A stretch of 64,000 nt of DNA from Pectinatus haikarae (GCF_030813505.1 NZ_JAUSUE010000017.1), one strand, 5' to 3'. Counted from the stretch's first letter, positions 24,256 through 33,188 are shown. Notes: generated by a model from the letters alone, not told the origin. Made by a program: numbers and translations.

Positions 24256-24990
24256 ATGATTTTTGATTTTCAATATGTAGTCACATCTTTTACAACGGCG
24301 ATCCACTACATTCCCGCTACTCTGGCATTGTCCCTGATCCCCTTGTTTTTGGGGATCATTTTTGGAACCATGATCGCTGTCTGCCGCAGATTCAGAATAA
24401 AATTTGTTGCTCCGCTTGCAGATATTGCTATTCCCGTAATGAAGGGCATCCCCTTAGTTCTTTATCTATTTATCATGAATTTCTTGATTTTCAAACCGTT
24501 TGATATGCTGGCCCAGTATTACGCCTGGGCCGATATTATACGATATATGGATAAATTGTATATCGGTATAATTGCGATCTCTATTTATGCCATTGTTATT
24601 ATATCAGAAACTATGCGCAGCGCGCTTATGTCTGTAGGCAAAGGCCAGTATGAAGCCTGCTACTCAGTTGGTCTGACCCGCTGGCAGGCATTATGGCGTG
24701 TGATCCTGCCCCAATCACTTCCCGTCGCGATCCCTGTTTTGGGCAATAATCTTATCGGCCTTATCAAAGGGTCTTCTGTGGTTTACCTTATAACTGTTCT
24801 TGATGTTATGAACGGCGCCCTCACGACTGCCCAGATAAATTACCGCTTTTTAGAAGCATATATAGCTGCGGCGTTTATTTACTGGGGAATCTGCCTTTTG
24901 ACTGAATGGCTTTTTACTGTATGGGAAAATCATACAAAAAAATATCAAATGAGAATTGATAAGCACAATTTACGAAAAGAGGTGTTATAA
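24256..24990 (+). CDS. Amino acid ABC transporter permease, HisM type, subunit 2
   Basis: A 244-residue permease with PVMKGIPLVLYLFIMNF in place of the usual RGTP motif and the coupling loop EACYSVGLTRWQALWRVILPQS. It starts four bases after the first permease and ends directly at the ATPase start codon, showing tight coupling. Together they form a heterodimeric channel. Confidence 0.9.
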   Translation: MIFDFQYVVTSFTTAIHYIPATLALSLIPLFLGIIFGTMIAVCRRFRIKFVAPLADIAIPVMKGIPLVLYLFIMNFLIFKPFDMLAQYYAWADIIRYMDKLYIGIIAISIYAIVIISETMRSALMSVGKGQYEACYSVGLTRWQALWRVILPQSLPVAIPVLGNNLIGLIKGSSVVYLITVLDVMNGALTTAQINYRFLEAYIAAAFIYWGICLLTEWLFTVWENHTKKYQMRIDKHNLRKEVL

Positions 24991-25743
24991 ATGATCGAAC
25001 TTAGAAATGTGCATAAAGCATTCGGCCAGAATGAAGTTTTAAAAGGTATCAATCTAAAGGTCAATAAAGGTGAGGCAGCCGTAATACTCGGTCCGAGCGG
25101 CTCTGGAAAAACTACACTGCTGCGCTGCATCAATTTTTTGGAAACGGCTGACGACGGTGAATTGATCATTGGCGACAGCAAAGTCAATTTTAGAAACGCA
25201 GCCAGAAAAGAAATATTGGCCGTTCGGCGCAGAACAGCTATGGTATTTCAAAACTACAATCTATTCAACAATATGAATGCTCTGGAAAATGTTATGGAAG
25301 GCTTGGTGACAGGAAGAAAATTTTCTATTGAGAAAGCAAGAGAAATTGCCAGTCAGGCTCTTGATAAAGTGGGACTTAAGGATAAATATAATGCCTATCC
25401 GCTTCAATTATCGGGCGGCCAGCAGCAGCGAGTCGGTATAGCCAGAGCTATTGCGCTTAATCCTGATGTCATTTTATTTGATGAACCTACTTCAGCACTT
25501 GATCCCGAACTGGTCGGCGAGGTGCTCGCTGTTATGCAGGCAGTTGCCAAAGAAGGCATTACAATGATTGTAGTGACACATGAAATGTCATTTGCCATGG
25601 ATATTGCTCAGCATATCATTTTTATGGATGGCGGTAATATTGTGGAAGAAGGTACGCCGAAAGAAATTTTTACCAATCCCAAGGAAAATCGTACAAAACA
25701 ATTTCTCGAAAGAATTCTGCCAAGGTGGAATTATACTATCTGA
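24991..25743 (+). CDS. Amino acid ABC transporter ATP-binding protein
   Basis: A 250-residue ATPase: Walker A GPSGSGKTT, Q-loop FQNYNLFNNM, signature LSGGQQQR, Walker B ILFDEPTSALDPELV and switch THEMSFA. Length and motifs match GlnQ/TcyN-type ATPases. It completes the cystine-type importer. Confidence 0.93.
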   Translation: MIELRNVHKAFGQNEVLKGINLKVNKGEAAVILGPSGSGKTTLLRCINFLETADDGELIIGDSKVNFRNAARKEILAVRRRTAMVFQNYNLFNNMNALENVMEGLVTGRKFSIEKAREIASQALDKVGLKDKYNAYPLQLSGGQQQRVGIARAIALNPDVILFDEPTSALDPELVGEVLAVMQAVAKEGITMIVVTHEMSFAMDIAQHIIFMDGGNIVEEGTPKEIFTNPKENRTKQFLERILPRWNYTI

Positions 25744-25828
25744 AATAATCCTATTTGCAGAAAGCTGCCAACATCTTTATAAAACAATACGCTCCGATAA
25801 TATTTTTTACTAAAAGGATTTATATATA

Positions 25829-26848
25829 ATGAAAAAATTTGATCATATTAAAAATCGTCTTACCGCTTTTCCCAAAGTAAAATTGGGAGCTTATCCCACT
25901 CCGCTGCACTATCTGCCCAGATTGTCATCCCAATTAGGCGTTGAGATTTATCTTAAACGTGAAGATTTATCCGGGTTCAGTCCTTTTGGCGGCAACAAAA
26001 TACGCAAACTTGAATATTTATTGGGTGATGCTCTGAAAAATAACTGCGATACGGTTATTACTTTTGGTGCTACTCAGTCAAATCATGCAATGCAAACTGT
26101 CACTGCCTGCCGCAAATATGGTCTTTCTCCGCATTTGTTTCTGCGCCGTGTTATTAAGGAAGATACGGAGCTGCGTGCCAATCTGCTTATTGATAATTTA
26201 ATGGGTGCGGACGTACACTATTCCGCAAGCCGGGAAGAGTCTCAGAAGCAGGCTGAACAATCAGCTGCCAGACTGGAACAGGAAGGGCACCGATGTTATA
26301 TAATACCGGGTGGAGGCTCAAACGAAATCGGTGCTGCAGGATTTATCGATGCCTTTATTGAGCTGACCGAACAGCTTTCTGCCGATAACTCTGAACCTGA
26401 TTATCTGTTTCATGCCACCGGTTCAGGCGGTACACTTGCCGGACTGCTGGCCGGGAAAAGTCTGTCCGCTTCATCAGTGAAGATAATTTCCATAGCAGTG
26501 GGTGAAAAAGACACTAATGCCTATGCAGAAACTATACTGGATCTCGCCCGCAGAACCATAGCCTCTACAGGTATCCCTGCAGATTTGTCGGCCGGTGATA
26601 TTCATATTGACCACAATTTTTACCGGCCCGGTTACGAAATGCCTAATGACTCAGCGACTGAGGCCATTCATTTGCTGGCTCGCACTGAGGGCATCCTTCT
26701 GGATCCTGTATATACAGGCAAAGCATTCGCCGGCATGCTGCATTACATCCGCAGCAGAATAATTCCGCAGGGAAGCCGAGTCGTCTTTCTGCACACCGGC
26801 GGCACTCTAGCTCTATTTGCCGAAAAGGCCATTACAGGAGATTTATGA
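25829..26848 (+). CDS. dcyD: D-cysteine desulfhydrase / ACC-deaminase family PLP enzyme
   Basis: A 339-residue fold-type II PLP protein with K57 in FGGNKIRKLEYL and the TFGATQSNHAMQT substrate loop. The family includes D-cysteine desulfhydrase, which yields pyruvate, ammonia and sulfide, and ACC deaminase. The neighbouring cystine-type importer and C-S lyase favour the first. It follows the ATPase by 85 bp and ends 13 bp before the MalY/PatB gene. Sulfolactate or other family activities remain possible. Confidence 0.82.
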   Translation: MKKFDHIKNRLTAFPKVKLGAYPTPLHYLPRLSSQLGVEIYLKREDLSGFSPFGGNKIRKLEYLLGDALKNNCDTVITFGATQSNHAMQTVTACRKYGLSPHLFLRRVIKEDTELRANLLIDNLMGADVHYSASREESQKQAEQSAARLEQEGHRCYIIPGGGSNEIGAAGFIDAFIELTEQLSADNSEPDYLFHATGSGGTLAGLLAGKSLSASSVKIISIAVGEKDTNAYAETILDLARRTIASTGIPADLSAGDIHIDHNFYRPGYEMPNDSATEAIHLLARTEGILLDPVYTGKAFAGMLHYIRSRIIPQGSRVVFLHTGGTLALFAEKAITGDL

Positions 26849-26861
26849 AAGAGGCTAAATT

Positions 26862-28046
26862 ATGATAAGAGATTTTGATCAGCTTCATAAGTATGATAAT
26901 CTATTTTCCAATAAGTGGAATTTATGCGAAGAGAAAACACAGGAGAAAGATATTCTGCCTATGTGGGTGGCAGACATGGATTTTGAAACAGCACCTTCTG
27001 TTGAGGAAGCTTTAAAAAAGCGGGTGGATACAGCCATATACGGTTATGCTTCTGAGACCAAAGAATATTTTAATGCCATTTGCCAATGGTTTTCCAGACG
27101 CTATGACTGGCATTTTTCTGCGCTTGACATAGTACATACTCCCGGGATAGCAAGTGCCCTGGTTATCGGACTCCACACTTTTTCCCAAAAAGGAGACGGT
27201 GTCTTAATTCTGACACCTGTATACCACAAATTTTTTTATATAATCCAGCATACGAAGAGAACTCTTGTTCAAAGTGCACTTCGGGAAACATCTGATGGCT
27301 ATGAAATCGATTTTGCTGATTTTGAAAATAAAATAAAAACTCAGCATCCCAAAATATTTATACTCTGTAATCCGCATAATCCTGTCGGTAAAGTATTTAC
27401 CAAAGATGAACTGAACAAAATGGTTCAAATCTGTCTCAAATATAAGGTAATGATATTTTCTGATGAAATCCATGGTGATCTTGTTTTCGAAGGTAAAAAA
27501 TATACGCCGCTGGCTGCTCTATCCGAAGAGACAGCCGATAGGATCATCGTGTGCACGTCCCCCAGCAAGGCTTTCAATATGGCTGGACTGCGCAGTTCCA
27601 GTGTAATTATCAGCAATCCGGATATTCGCCGGCGATTCAAAAATAAAATGGATTTTCTCGGTTATCCCAAGATCAATTTATTTTCCCTGCCGGCTACCAT
27701 TGCCGCTTATACTAAAGGTGAAGAATGGCTTGCCAGTGCACTGGCATATATTGAGCAGAACAGAGATTTTGCGTTGTCTTATTTAAACCAATATCTCCCC
27801 AGACTGCTTGTTCATAAGCCTCAGGGAACCTATTTTCTCTGGATCGATTTTCGGGCATATGATGTCAGCAGCACACAATTGGAGCAATTTTTGCTTCATA
27901 AAGCAAAGGTTTGGGTCAATCAGGGATATTCCTTTGGCGACAGCGGTATCGGTTTTGTTCGTATGAACATCGCCTGTCCCCGCAGTATTTTGCAAAAAGC
28001 GCTGGAAAGAATCAAAAACGTCATCGATAAAATTGATATTGTCTGA
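26862..28046 (+). CDS. MalY/PatB-family cysteine-S-conjugate (cystathionine) beta-lyase
   Basis: A 394-residue fold-type I PLP enzyme. WVADMDFETAP near 35-45, CNPHNPVGKVF near 169 and the PLP lysine K236 in TSPSKAFNMAG are MalY/PatB features. It would split C-S bonds of cystathionine, cystine or S-substituted cysteines to thiol, pyruvate and ammonia. It closes the cystine-type operon and is followed by a strong terminator. The exact substrate is undetermined. Confidence 0.87.
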   Translation: MIRDFDQLHKYDNLFSNKWNLCEEKTQEKDILPMWVADMDFETAPSVEEALKKRVDTAIYGYASETKEYFNAICQWFSRRYDWHFSALDIVHTPGIASALVIGLHTFSQKGDGVLILTPVYHKFFYIIQHTKRTLVQSALRETSDGYEIDFADFENKIKTQHPKIFILCNPHNPVGKVFTKDELNKMVQICLKYKVMIFSDEIHGDLVFEGKKYTPLAALSEETADRIIVCTSPSKAFNMAGLRSSSVIISNPDIRRRFKNKMDFLGYPKINLFSLPATIAAYTKGEEWLASALAYIEQNRDFALSYLNQYLPRLLVHKPQGTYFLWIDFRAYDVSSTQLEQFLLHKAKVWVNQGYSFGDSGIGFVRMNIACPRSILQKALERIKNVIDKIDIV

Positions 28047-28070
28047 ATGATTATTCTCAAAATAAAAAAA

Positions 28071-28124
28071 CTGCCGTTAAATAGTATTTTTTACGAAAAT
28101 CACACTATTTGACGGCAGTTTTTT
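28071..28124 (+). terminator. Terminator of the cystine/C-S lyase operon
   Basis: CTGCCGTTAAATAGT pairs with ACTATTTGACGGCAG, followed by TTTTTTATT. The upstream A-run also lets it work for the minus-strand gene that ends at 28175. Confidence 0.92.
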
Positions 28125-28174
28125 ATTATTAATTTTGTAAATACGGAAAAAATAATCTCTCCGCTCTGATAAGT

Positions 28175-28585
28175 TTAAAATTCATATATTTTCGGCTCAC
28201 CTGCAAAAGAGTATATAGTTGCCGTGACATTTTTCAGATAAAATACCTGAGTATTCCCGTCACCGGCTGCATACATTTTTTCCAGGATAGGAAATGCATC
28301 CAGCATTGATTGCTGCGCTTCCAAGCGGGTATCCTCTATAAGCACGGCATCAATCCGTATCCATGTTTCTGTACCGTACATTGCACTTATTTCTACTTTT
28401 GGATTATTGACAATCTGCATTGACACAGACTTTTTTTTGCCGGTCTGGATGTAAAGCTTCCCTTCAAATATATGGAAAGTGGTAAAAGGACGTACCCGTG
28501 CCTGCCCTGCTTTGTCATCATAAGTGGCTATAAAATAAGCCGGGCATTTTCGTACGAAATTGTATACTTCCTGAATATTCTGCAC
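28175..28585 (-). CDS. Pyridoxamine 5'-phosphate oxidase-like flavin-binding protein
   Basis: A split beta-barrel protein of about 136 residues. YFIATYDDKAGQARVRPFTTF and KLYIQTGKKKSVSMQIVNNPKVEIS are typical of small FMN-binding PNPOx-like proteins of unknown substrate. I favour the GTG at 28585, since GGAGGAATTGATC precedes it; the ATG at 28600 has no ribosome site. It is a lone gene between the C-S lyase and nifX-like units, on the opposite strand. Confidence 0.75.
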   Translation of the reverse strand: MQNIQEVYNFVRKCPAYFIATYDDKAGQARVRPFTTFHIFEGKLYIQTGKKKSVSMQIVNNPKVEISAMYGTETWIRIDAVLIEDTRLEAQQSMLDAFPILEKMYAAGDGNTQVFYLKNVTATIYSFAGEPKIYEF

Positions 28586-28801
28586 GATCAATTCCTCCAT
28601 TTATTCTGTAAAATTAGTTTATAAACAAACTGTAATAATATTATAACAAATCACGATGCCAATAAAAATACAATATTTTACTATAGTAAGTATCCTAAAG
28701 CATACCTATTACAATACAAAAAGAATCAGACTCAGCAGGAATAAAAGAATTTTCACCGTTAATCCGAAAAAAAATTCTCAGTACTGCAAATAAATACAAT
28801 A
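28586..28801. other. AT-rich intergenic region
   Basis: Upstream region of the PNPOx-like gene and of promoter site C. No gene and no clear additional structure is seen. Confidence 0.4.
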
Positions 28802-28852
28802 ATGTCGCAATAGCGACTTACAGAATCAATTTTATGTATTATTATAAGTCAA
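28802..28852 (+). promoter_or_regulatory. Crp/Fnr-type activator site and -10 box, site C
   Basis: ATGTCG-CAATAG-CGACTT is centred at 28810.5. The -10 TATTAT lies at 28840-28845, start near 28852, so the operator is at -41.5, the same as sites A and B. It drives the NifX-, NifB- and NifH-like genes and possibly the long array beyond. Confidence 0.7.
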
Positions 28853-28882
28853 TAACATACAGCCTTGTAACAATAGCACAAC

Positions 28883-28950
28883 TGCTGAGCAGATAACTGC
28901 AGGCCATAAATATTTACGGCACCTCGTAAATATTTATGGCCTGTTTTGTG
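28883..28950 (+). promoter_or_regulatory. Conserved leader element plus terminator upstream of the nifX-like gene
   Basis: TGCTGAGCAG-ATAA-CTGCAG (28883-28902) leads into a 17-bp stem (GGCCATAAATATTTACG with its complement at 28925-28941) followed by TGTTTTG. It lies in the transcript from promoter site C, 60 bp or more before the start codon, so it may attenuate. Confidence 0.65.
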
Positions 28951-29014
28951 CTATAACACAGTACTAACTATGTTGGGGATAGTATACTTTAGAGAATTTA
29001 AGGGGGGAAAATCA

Positions 29015-29377
29015 ATGAGTTATAAAATAGCAGCAGCTTCTTCTGATGGAATATATGTAGACCGCCATTTCGGGCATGCAGATCTGTTTTATATCACAGA
29101 AATTTCTGATGGCGGCATGTGCCGCTTTCTCGAAAAAAGGACTGTACTCTCTCCGTGCCGGCATGGTGTGCACGATCTTCAAATAATGCAGGAGGCAGTG
29201 AAGCTAATTGCCGACTGTCAATATGTCCTGTGCGAAGCTGTCGGCGCGGGAGCCGCAGCAATATTGGGACAGCATCATATTACACCTCTGGAAACGGATG
29301 AAAGTATTGATAACGCAATAAGAAACATTATTTTATACAAAAAACGGGTAAAAAATTTACAGCGTACTTGCAGTTAA
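29015..29377 (+). CDS. NifX/dinitrogenase iron-molybdenum cofactor-binding domain protein
   Basis: A 120-residue single-domain protein: MSYKIAAASSDGIYVDRHFGHADLFYI matches the NifX/NafY/NifB C-terminal fold that binds iron-sulfur cofactor precursors. VLCEAVGAGAAAIL near 65 is also typical. The ATG at 29015 is set by AAGGGGGGAAAA; the frame is open upstream to 28946, without a ribosome site. It precedes a NifB-like gene that lacks this domain, so the two together reproduce the two-domain NifB layout. The likely role is carrying the NifB product to the D-like proteins. Confidence 0.87.
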   Translation: MSYKIAAASSDGIYVDRHFGHADLFYITEISDGGMCRFLEKRTVLSPCRHGVHDLQIMQEAVKLIADCQYVLCEAVGAGAAAILGQHHITPLETDESIDNAIRNIILYKKRVKNLQRTCS

Positions 29378-29416
29378 TTGTTTACCGTAAAGCACATAAA
29401 ATTGAGGTGACCGAAA

Positions 29417-30283
29417 ATGAAAAAACTAAACAGCATACGCGAACTGCATCCGTGTTTCGGTGCCAAGAACAACCGCGGCAGAATGCATTTGCCCGTTTGT
29501 CCCGGCTGTAATATTTTCTGCCGTTTCTGTGAACGCAGCATCAATAAAGACGAAGACAGACCGGGTGTTGCGGCAAAGGTGATCACACCGGAGGCAGCTT
29601 GCGAGTATGTGGAACGGGCCTTAAAATTTTGCCCGGATATCACAGTCGTAGGCATAGCCGGACCGGGCGATACACTGGCGACCGATAATGCGATAAAAAC
29701 GTTTAAGCTTATAGGGGAAAAATTTCCTGCCCTGCTAAAGTGCATGAGTACAAACGGTCTGCTGCTTAAAGAAAGACTACCGGATATTTTGGACGTAGGT
29801 ATAGATACACTGACTGTCACCGTGAATGCCATAGATCCGTACATTGAGGCACAGCTTAACGACGGAATCATTTATCACGGCAAAAGGATTATGGGTGAAG
29901 CCGGCGCGGAAATACTCATCAATAATCAGCTTGCCGGCATTCAGGCGGCAGCGGAAACAGGAATGACAATAAAAGTCAACACTGTTTTAGTCAATGAAAT
30001 AAACAGATTTCATATAAAAGATATCGCCAAAGCCGTTTCTGAACGCGGTGCAGCGATCTATAACATCATACCGCTTATTCCCCAGCACAAGCTGAGAGAC
30101 CTTTCAGTTCCCGGCTGTATCGATATAGAGACTGTCAGACATGAAGCCGGCAAATATATAGATGTATTCAGACATTGCCAGCACTGCCGGGCGGATGCTG
30201 TGGGTGTTCCCGGCAAAAATAATTTCAGCCGCCAGGTTTATCTCGGTGAGCTGCAGAGTCGCGAAACTTTTTCGCACGGGTGA
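29417..30283 (+). CDS. NifB-like radical SAM cofactor maturase
   Basis: A 288-residue stand-alone NifB core. HPCFG at 11-15 and RMHLPVCPGCNIFCRFCER contain the CX3CX2C site (C31, C35, C38). RHCQHCRADAVG near 250 provides the C-terminal cysteine pair of NifB K-cluster sites. The family fuses two 4Fe-4S clusters with a SAM-derived carbide to give an 8Fe precursor. It corresponds to marB of methylthio-alkane reductase systems. The ATG follows GAGGTGACCGAAA. It is the only NifB in the window, so it probably serves all intact D-like proteins. Confidence 0.9.
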   Translation: MKKLNSIRELHPCFGAKNNRGRMHLPVCPGCNIFCRFCERSINKDEDRPGVAAKVITPEAACEYVERALKFCPDITVVGIAGPGDTLATDNAIKTFKLIGEKFPALLKCMSTNGLLLKERLPDILDVGIDTLTVTVNAIDPYIEAQLNDGIIYHGKRIMGEAGAEILINNQLAGIQAAAETGMTIKVNTVLVNEINRFHIKDIAKAVSERGAAIYNIIPLIPQHKLRDLSVPGCIDIETVRHEAGKYIDVFRHCQHCRADAVGVPGKNNFSRQVYLGELQSRETFSHG

Positions 30284-30373
30284 AGAGAGAATTTTCGTTT
30301 CACAAATCAATCATACGATTCTCTTTTATGAGAAGATTCATCATAGGATAAAAAACAAAGGAGAAAGAATTTT

Positions 30374-31231
30374 ATGACAGACAAAAAGATTCGACAGATA
30401 GCAATATATGGAAAAGGCGGCATAGGCAAATCGACTACCACGCAGAATTTGACTGCCGGCCTTGCTGAACAGGGAAGACAAGTCATGGTCGTTGGCTGCG
30501 ATCCGAAAGCGGATTCAACCCGCCTTTTACTTGGGGGACTCGCCCAAAAAACAGTTTTGGACACGCTAAGAGAAAAAGGACAGGATTTTGATCTTAACAG
30601 CATTGTAAAAGTGGGATTCAAGGGAATACGCTGCGTGGAATCGGGAGGTCCTGAACCGGGTGTAGGCTGCGCAGGACGCGGCATCATAACATCGATAGGT
30701 TTGCTGGAAAGAATGGGCGCATACACTGAAGATCTGGATTATGTATTTTATGATGTTCTGGGTGATGTCGTATGCGGCGGATTCGCCATGCCGATCCGTG
30801 AGGGCAAGGCAAAGGAAATATATATCGTAGCCAGCGGAGAAATGATGTCGCTTTATGCCGCCAATAATATTTCCAAGGGCATACAACGCTATGCCCTTAA
30901 AGGAGGCGTCAGGCTCGGAGGTATAATATGCAACAGTCGCAATGTGGACAGGGAAATAGAGCTGCTCAGAGCATTTGCCCGGGAACTTGGAACGCAGCTG
31001 ATTCATTTTGTACCGCGCGACAATATAGTACAGCATGCCGAAATAAGGCGCAAAACTGTTATTGAATATAATCCAGAAGCAAAACAAGCGGAAGAATACA
31101 GAGAACTGGCTTCCGAAATAGAGGAAAACAAATTATTTGTAATACCAAAGCCAATGGAACCAGATGATCTTGAAAAGATTTTGATGGAATATGGTCTGTA
31201 TGACAATATTGAAAGCAATTATGCTATTTGA
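30374..31231 (+). CDS. NifH-like ATP-dependent reductase, copy 2
   Basis: A 285-residue iron-protein homologue with GKGGIGKST at 13-21 and cluster cysteines C99 (GVGCAGRG) and C134 (DVVCGGFA). The ATG follows AAAGGAGAAAG. It is the only NifH-like gene linked to the three intact D/K sets downstream, so one reductase may serve all of them (MarH-like). It differs from copy 1 mainly in the C-terminal third. Confidence 0.93.
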   Translation: MTDKKIRQIAIYGKGGIGKSTTTQNLTAGLAEQGRQVMVVGCDPKADSTRLLLGGLAQKTVLDTLREKGQDFDLNSIVKVGFKGIRCVESGGPEPGVGCAGRGIITSIGLLERMGAYTEDLDYVFYDVLGDVVCGGFAMPIREGKAKEIYIVASGEMMSLYAANNISKGIQRYALKGGVRLGGIICNSRNVDREIELLRAFARELGTQLIHFVPRDNIVQHAEIRRKTVIEYNPEAKQAEEYRELASEIEENKLFVIPKPMEPDDLEKILMEYGLYDNIESNYAI

Positions 31232-31272
31232 TCTTGCAAGTAAATTTTTTTGAATAGGAGAGAATAAAAATC

Positions 31273-31359
31273 ATGTCAGGGAAATGTTGTTTTATGGAAA
31301 ATTGTATTTGTAAATTAAAAACGAGTACATTGCGGCTTCTTGCCGATAGACAGCTATAG
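31273..31359 (+). CDS. Possible cysteine-rich 28-residue peptide
   Basis: ATG-initiated frame with GGAGAG about 10 bases upstream, directly after the NifH-like gene. The product begins MSGKCCFMENCICK, with four cysteines in ten residues, and ends LLADRQL. A hairpin begins inside its 3' end. Coding status is uncertain: it is short and I know no homologue. Confidence 0.3.
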   Translation: MSGKCCFMENCICKLKTSTLRLLADRQL

Positions 31360-31383
31360 AGAGATGTCTGTCATCGGCTTTCA
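31342..31383 (+). terminator. Hairpin after the NifH-like gene
   Basis: GCCGATAGACAG pairs with CTGTCATCGGC and is followed by TTTCAGG. The T-run is short, so it is a weak terminator or a processing hairpin. Confidence 0.45.
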
Positions 31384-31392
31384 GGAAAAAGA

Positions 31393-31431
31393 GGCGGGTA
31401 ATGTCTAAACTTACCATGCCTTATTTTTTTT
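31393..31431 (+). terminator. Terminator upstream of the transporter array
   Basis: GGC..GGTAA pairs with TTACC..GCC and is followed by TTATTTTTTTT. It suggests that the nifX-B-H transcript ends or is attenuated here, and that the array from 31551 also has its own promoter. The stretch 31432-31550 is AT-rich; I could not identify convincing promoter boxes. Confidence 0.6.
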
Positions 31432-31550
31432 GGCTTCAAACATAAGATATATGATATGCAGTGTATTAATATGTAAGATATTAAATTATGTGCGGACATT
31501 GAAAAGTAATCTATTGTATATGTGTCAACTAAATTAAGGGAGCATTTACG

Positions 31551-32324
31551 GTGAAAGGAATTATAGGAAGGATCAATTATCATTTTATTGATATATCGGG
31601 GATATTGATTTTTTTGTTGCTATGGGAAATTTTGCCGCGTGCGGGCATTATTGACGGTCAGTTTATTCCGCCTCTCTCAGAGGTGATCGCGGCAATTGCC
31701 AGACTTTTTATCGCCGAGCACCTGATGCTGCATATTGCAGCAAGTCTGCAGAGAGTATTTATCGGTGTTATTTTAGCAGTGATTTTGGCTGTTCCTCTGG
31801 GATTCTCACTGGCAGCTTTTAAAAAAGCTGCTGCTTTTTTACAGCCGCTTTTGAAAATAGGCAGTCAGATCAATGCTTTTGCTTTATTTCCGATCTTTAT
31901 TTTACTGTTTGGCATAGGTGAAACAGCAAAAATAAGCATTATCTTTTGCGCTGCTTTTTGGCCTGTATTATTCACCACTTTGGCGGGAGTGAGACAAATC
32001 GATCCCTTATATGTAAAAAGTGCCAGATCGATGGGTGCAGGACGGCTGACGATCTTTAAAGAAATCATCCTGCCCGGGACAGCCTCGTCTATCTTTACCG
32101 GCATCCACAGCGGCACCACGCATGCTTTCCTGATGCTGATTGCCGCCGAAATGATCGGTGCCAAGGCCGGTCTGGGATGGATCATCCTCAATTCGACGGC
32201 AAACAGTTTAATGCCGCGTTTGTTTGCAGCCGGCATTATCATTGCCCTGTTGGGAATGTTTCTGAGTTATTTTATTCACTGGCTCGAAAAAACTATAGTC
32301 TATTGGCAGGAAGATGCCATTTAA
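31551..32324 (+). CDS. SsuC-type ABC permease 1 of the four-permease cluster
   Basis: A 257-residue permease. GTG start behind AAGGGAGCATTTACG. It has KSARSMGAGRLTIFKEIILPGTA as coupling loop and AFLMLIAAEMIGAKAGLGWII. It is the first of four permease genes that share one ATPase (35471) and two binding proteins. Confidence 0.88.
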   Translation: MKGIIGRINYHFIDISGILIFLLLWEILPRAGIIDGQFIPPLSEVIAAIARLFIAEHLMLHIAASLQRVFIGVILAVILAVPLGFSLAAFKKAAAFLQPLLKIGSQINAFALFPIFILLFGIGETAKISIIFCAAFWPVLFTTLAGVRQIDPLYVKSARSMGAGRLTIFKEIILPGTASSIFTGIHSGTTHAFLMLIAAEMIGAKAGLGWIILNSTANSLMPRLFAAGIIIALLGMFLSYFIHWLEKTIVYWQEDAI

Positions 32325-32354
32325 ATTTTGGCAAAATGGTGAGGAGGCAGTTTT

Positions 32355-33188
32355 ATGCAAACCATAGTGAAAGAGTTTTCTGTTCAAAAGGATCGTCCGT
32401 TGAAAATCAGGTTTTTAGGAACAGCAGTAAAAAAATTCATTGCTGCCAATATTTCTATCGCAGCATTTTTTGTTATCTGGGAAATTTTTGTGGATACAGG
32501 AGTACTTAAGGACACATTTGTAGCTGCTCCGTCGATGATAGCGGTCACTATAGTACAGCTGCTGGAAAACGGTACACTTTTAGGGCACATTGGCATCAGC
32601 TTGTTCCGGGCTATAGGCGGTTTTATTCTCGCGGCAGTGATCGCCATTCCTCTGGGATTTTTTTTGGGCGGTTCATTTCATATGTTCCGGCGGGCAGTTA
32701 CTCCATTGGTCCGTTTGCTTAGCGCAGCTAATCCATTCGCGCTGCTGCCTGTGTTCATTCTGTTGTTTGGGATCGGTGAAATATCAAAGATAGCCATTAT
32801 CTTCTGGGTATGCCTGTGGCCGATTTTACTCAATACTATCACGGGCATACAGAATGTGGACCGTCTGTTGGTAAAATCAGCCCGTTCGATGGGTATGCAG
32901 GGGACGGCCCTTTTTTTTAAAGTGATTTTACCGGCAGCAGCGGCACCCATTTTTCACGGTCTTAAAATGGGCTGCGGAACAGCTTTTTTTATGCTGATCG
33001 CTGCGGAAATGATCGGAGCAAGCACCGGTTTGGGATGGATGGTCTGGAACGCTCAGATAAATTATCAGATTCCTAAGCTGTTCGCCGTAACATTCATCAT
33101 TTCTGTGCTTGGTCTGCTTTTGAATTATTTATTTGCCAGAATAGAACGAAATATTCTTTCATGGCAAACAGAATCACCGGAATATTAA
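32355..33188 (+). CDS. SsuC-type ABC permease 2 of the four-permease cluster
   Basis: A 277-residue permease with about six helices, the coupling loop KSARSMGMQGTALFFKVILPAAA and AFFMLIAAEMIGASTGLGWMVW. It is clearly a paralogue of permease 1 and probably arose by duplication. The two may form a heterodimer, which is uncommon for SsuC-type systems. Confidence 0.88.
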   Translation: MQTIVKEFSVQKDRPLKIRFLGTAVKKFIAANISIAAFFVIWEIFVDTGVLKDTFVAAPSMIAVTIVQLLENGTLLGHIGISLFRAIGGFILAAVIAIPLGFFLGGSFHMFRRAVTPLVRLLSAANPFALLPVFILLFGIGEISKIAIIFWVCLWPILLNTITGIQNVDRLLVKSARSMGMQGTALFFKVILPAAAAPIFHGLKMGCGTAFFMLIAAEMIGASTGLGWMVWNAQINYQIPKLFAVTFIISVLGLLLNYLFARIERNILSWQTESPEY

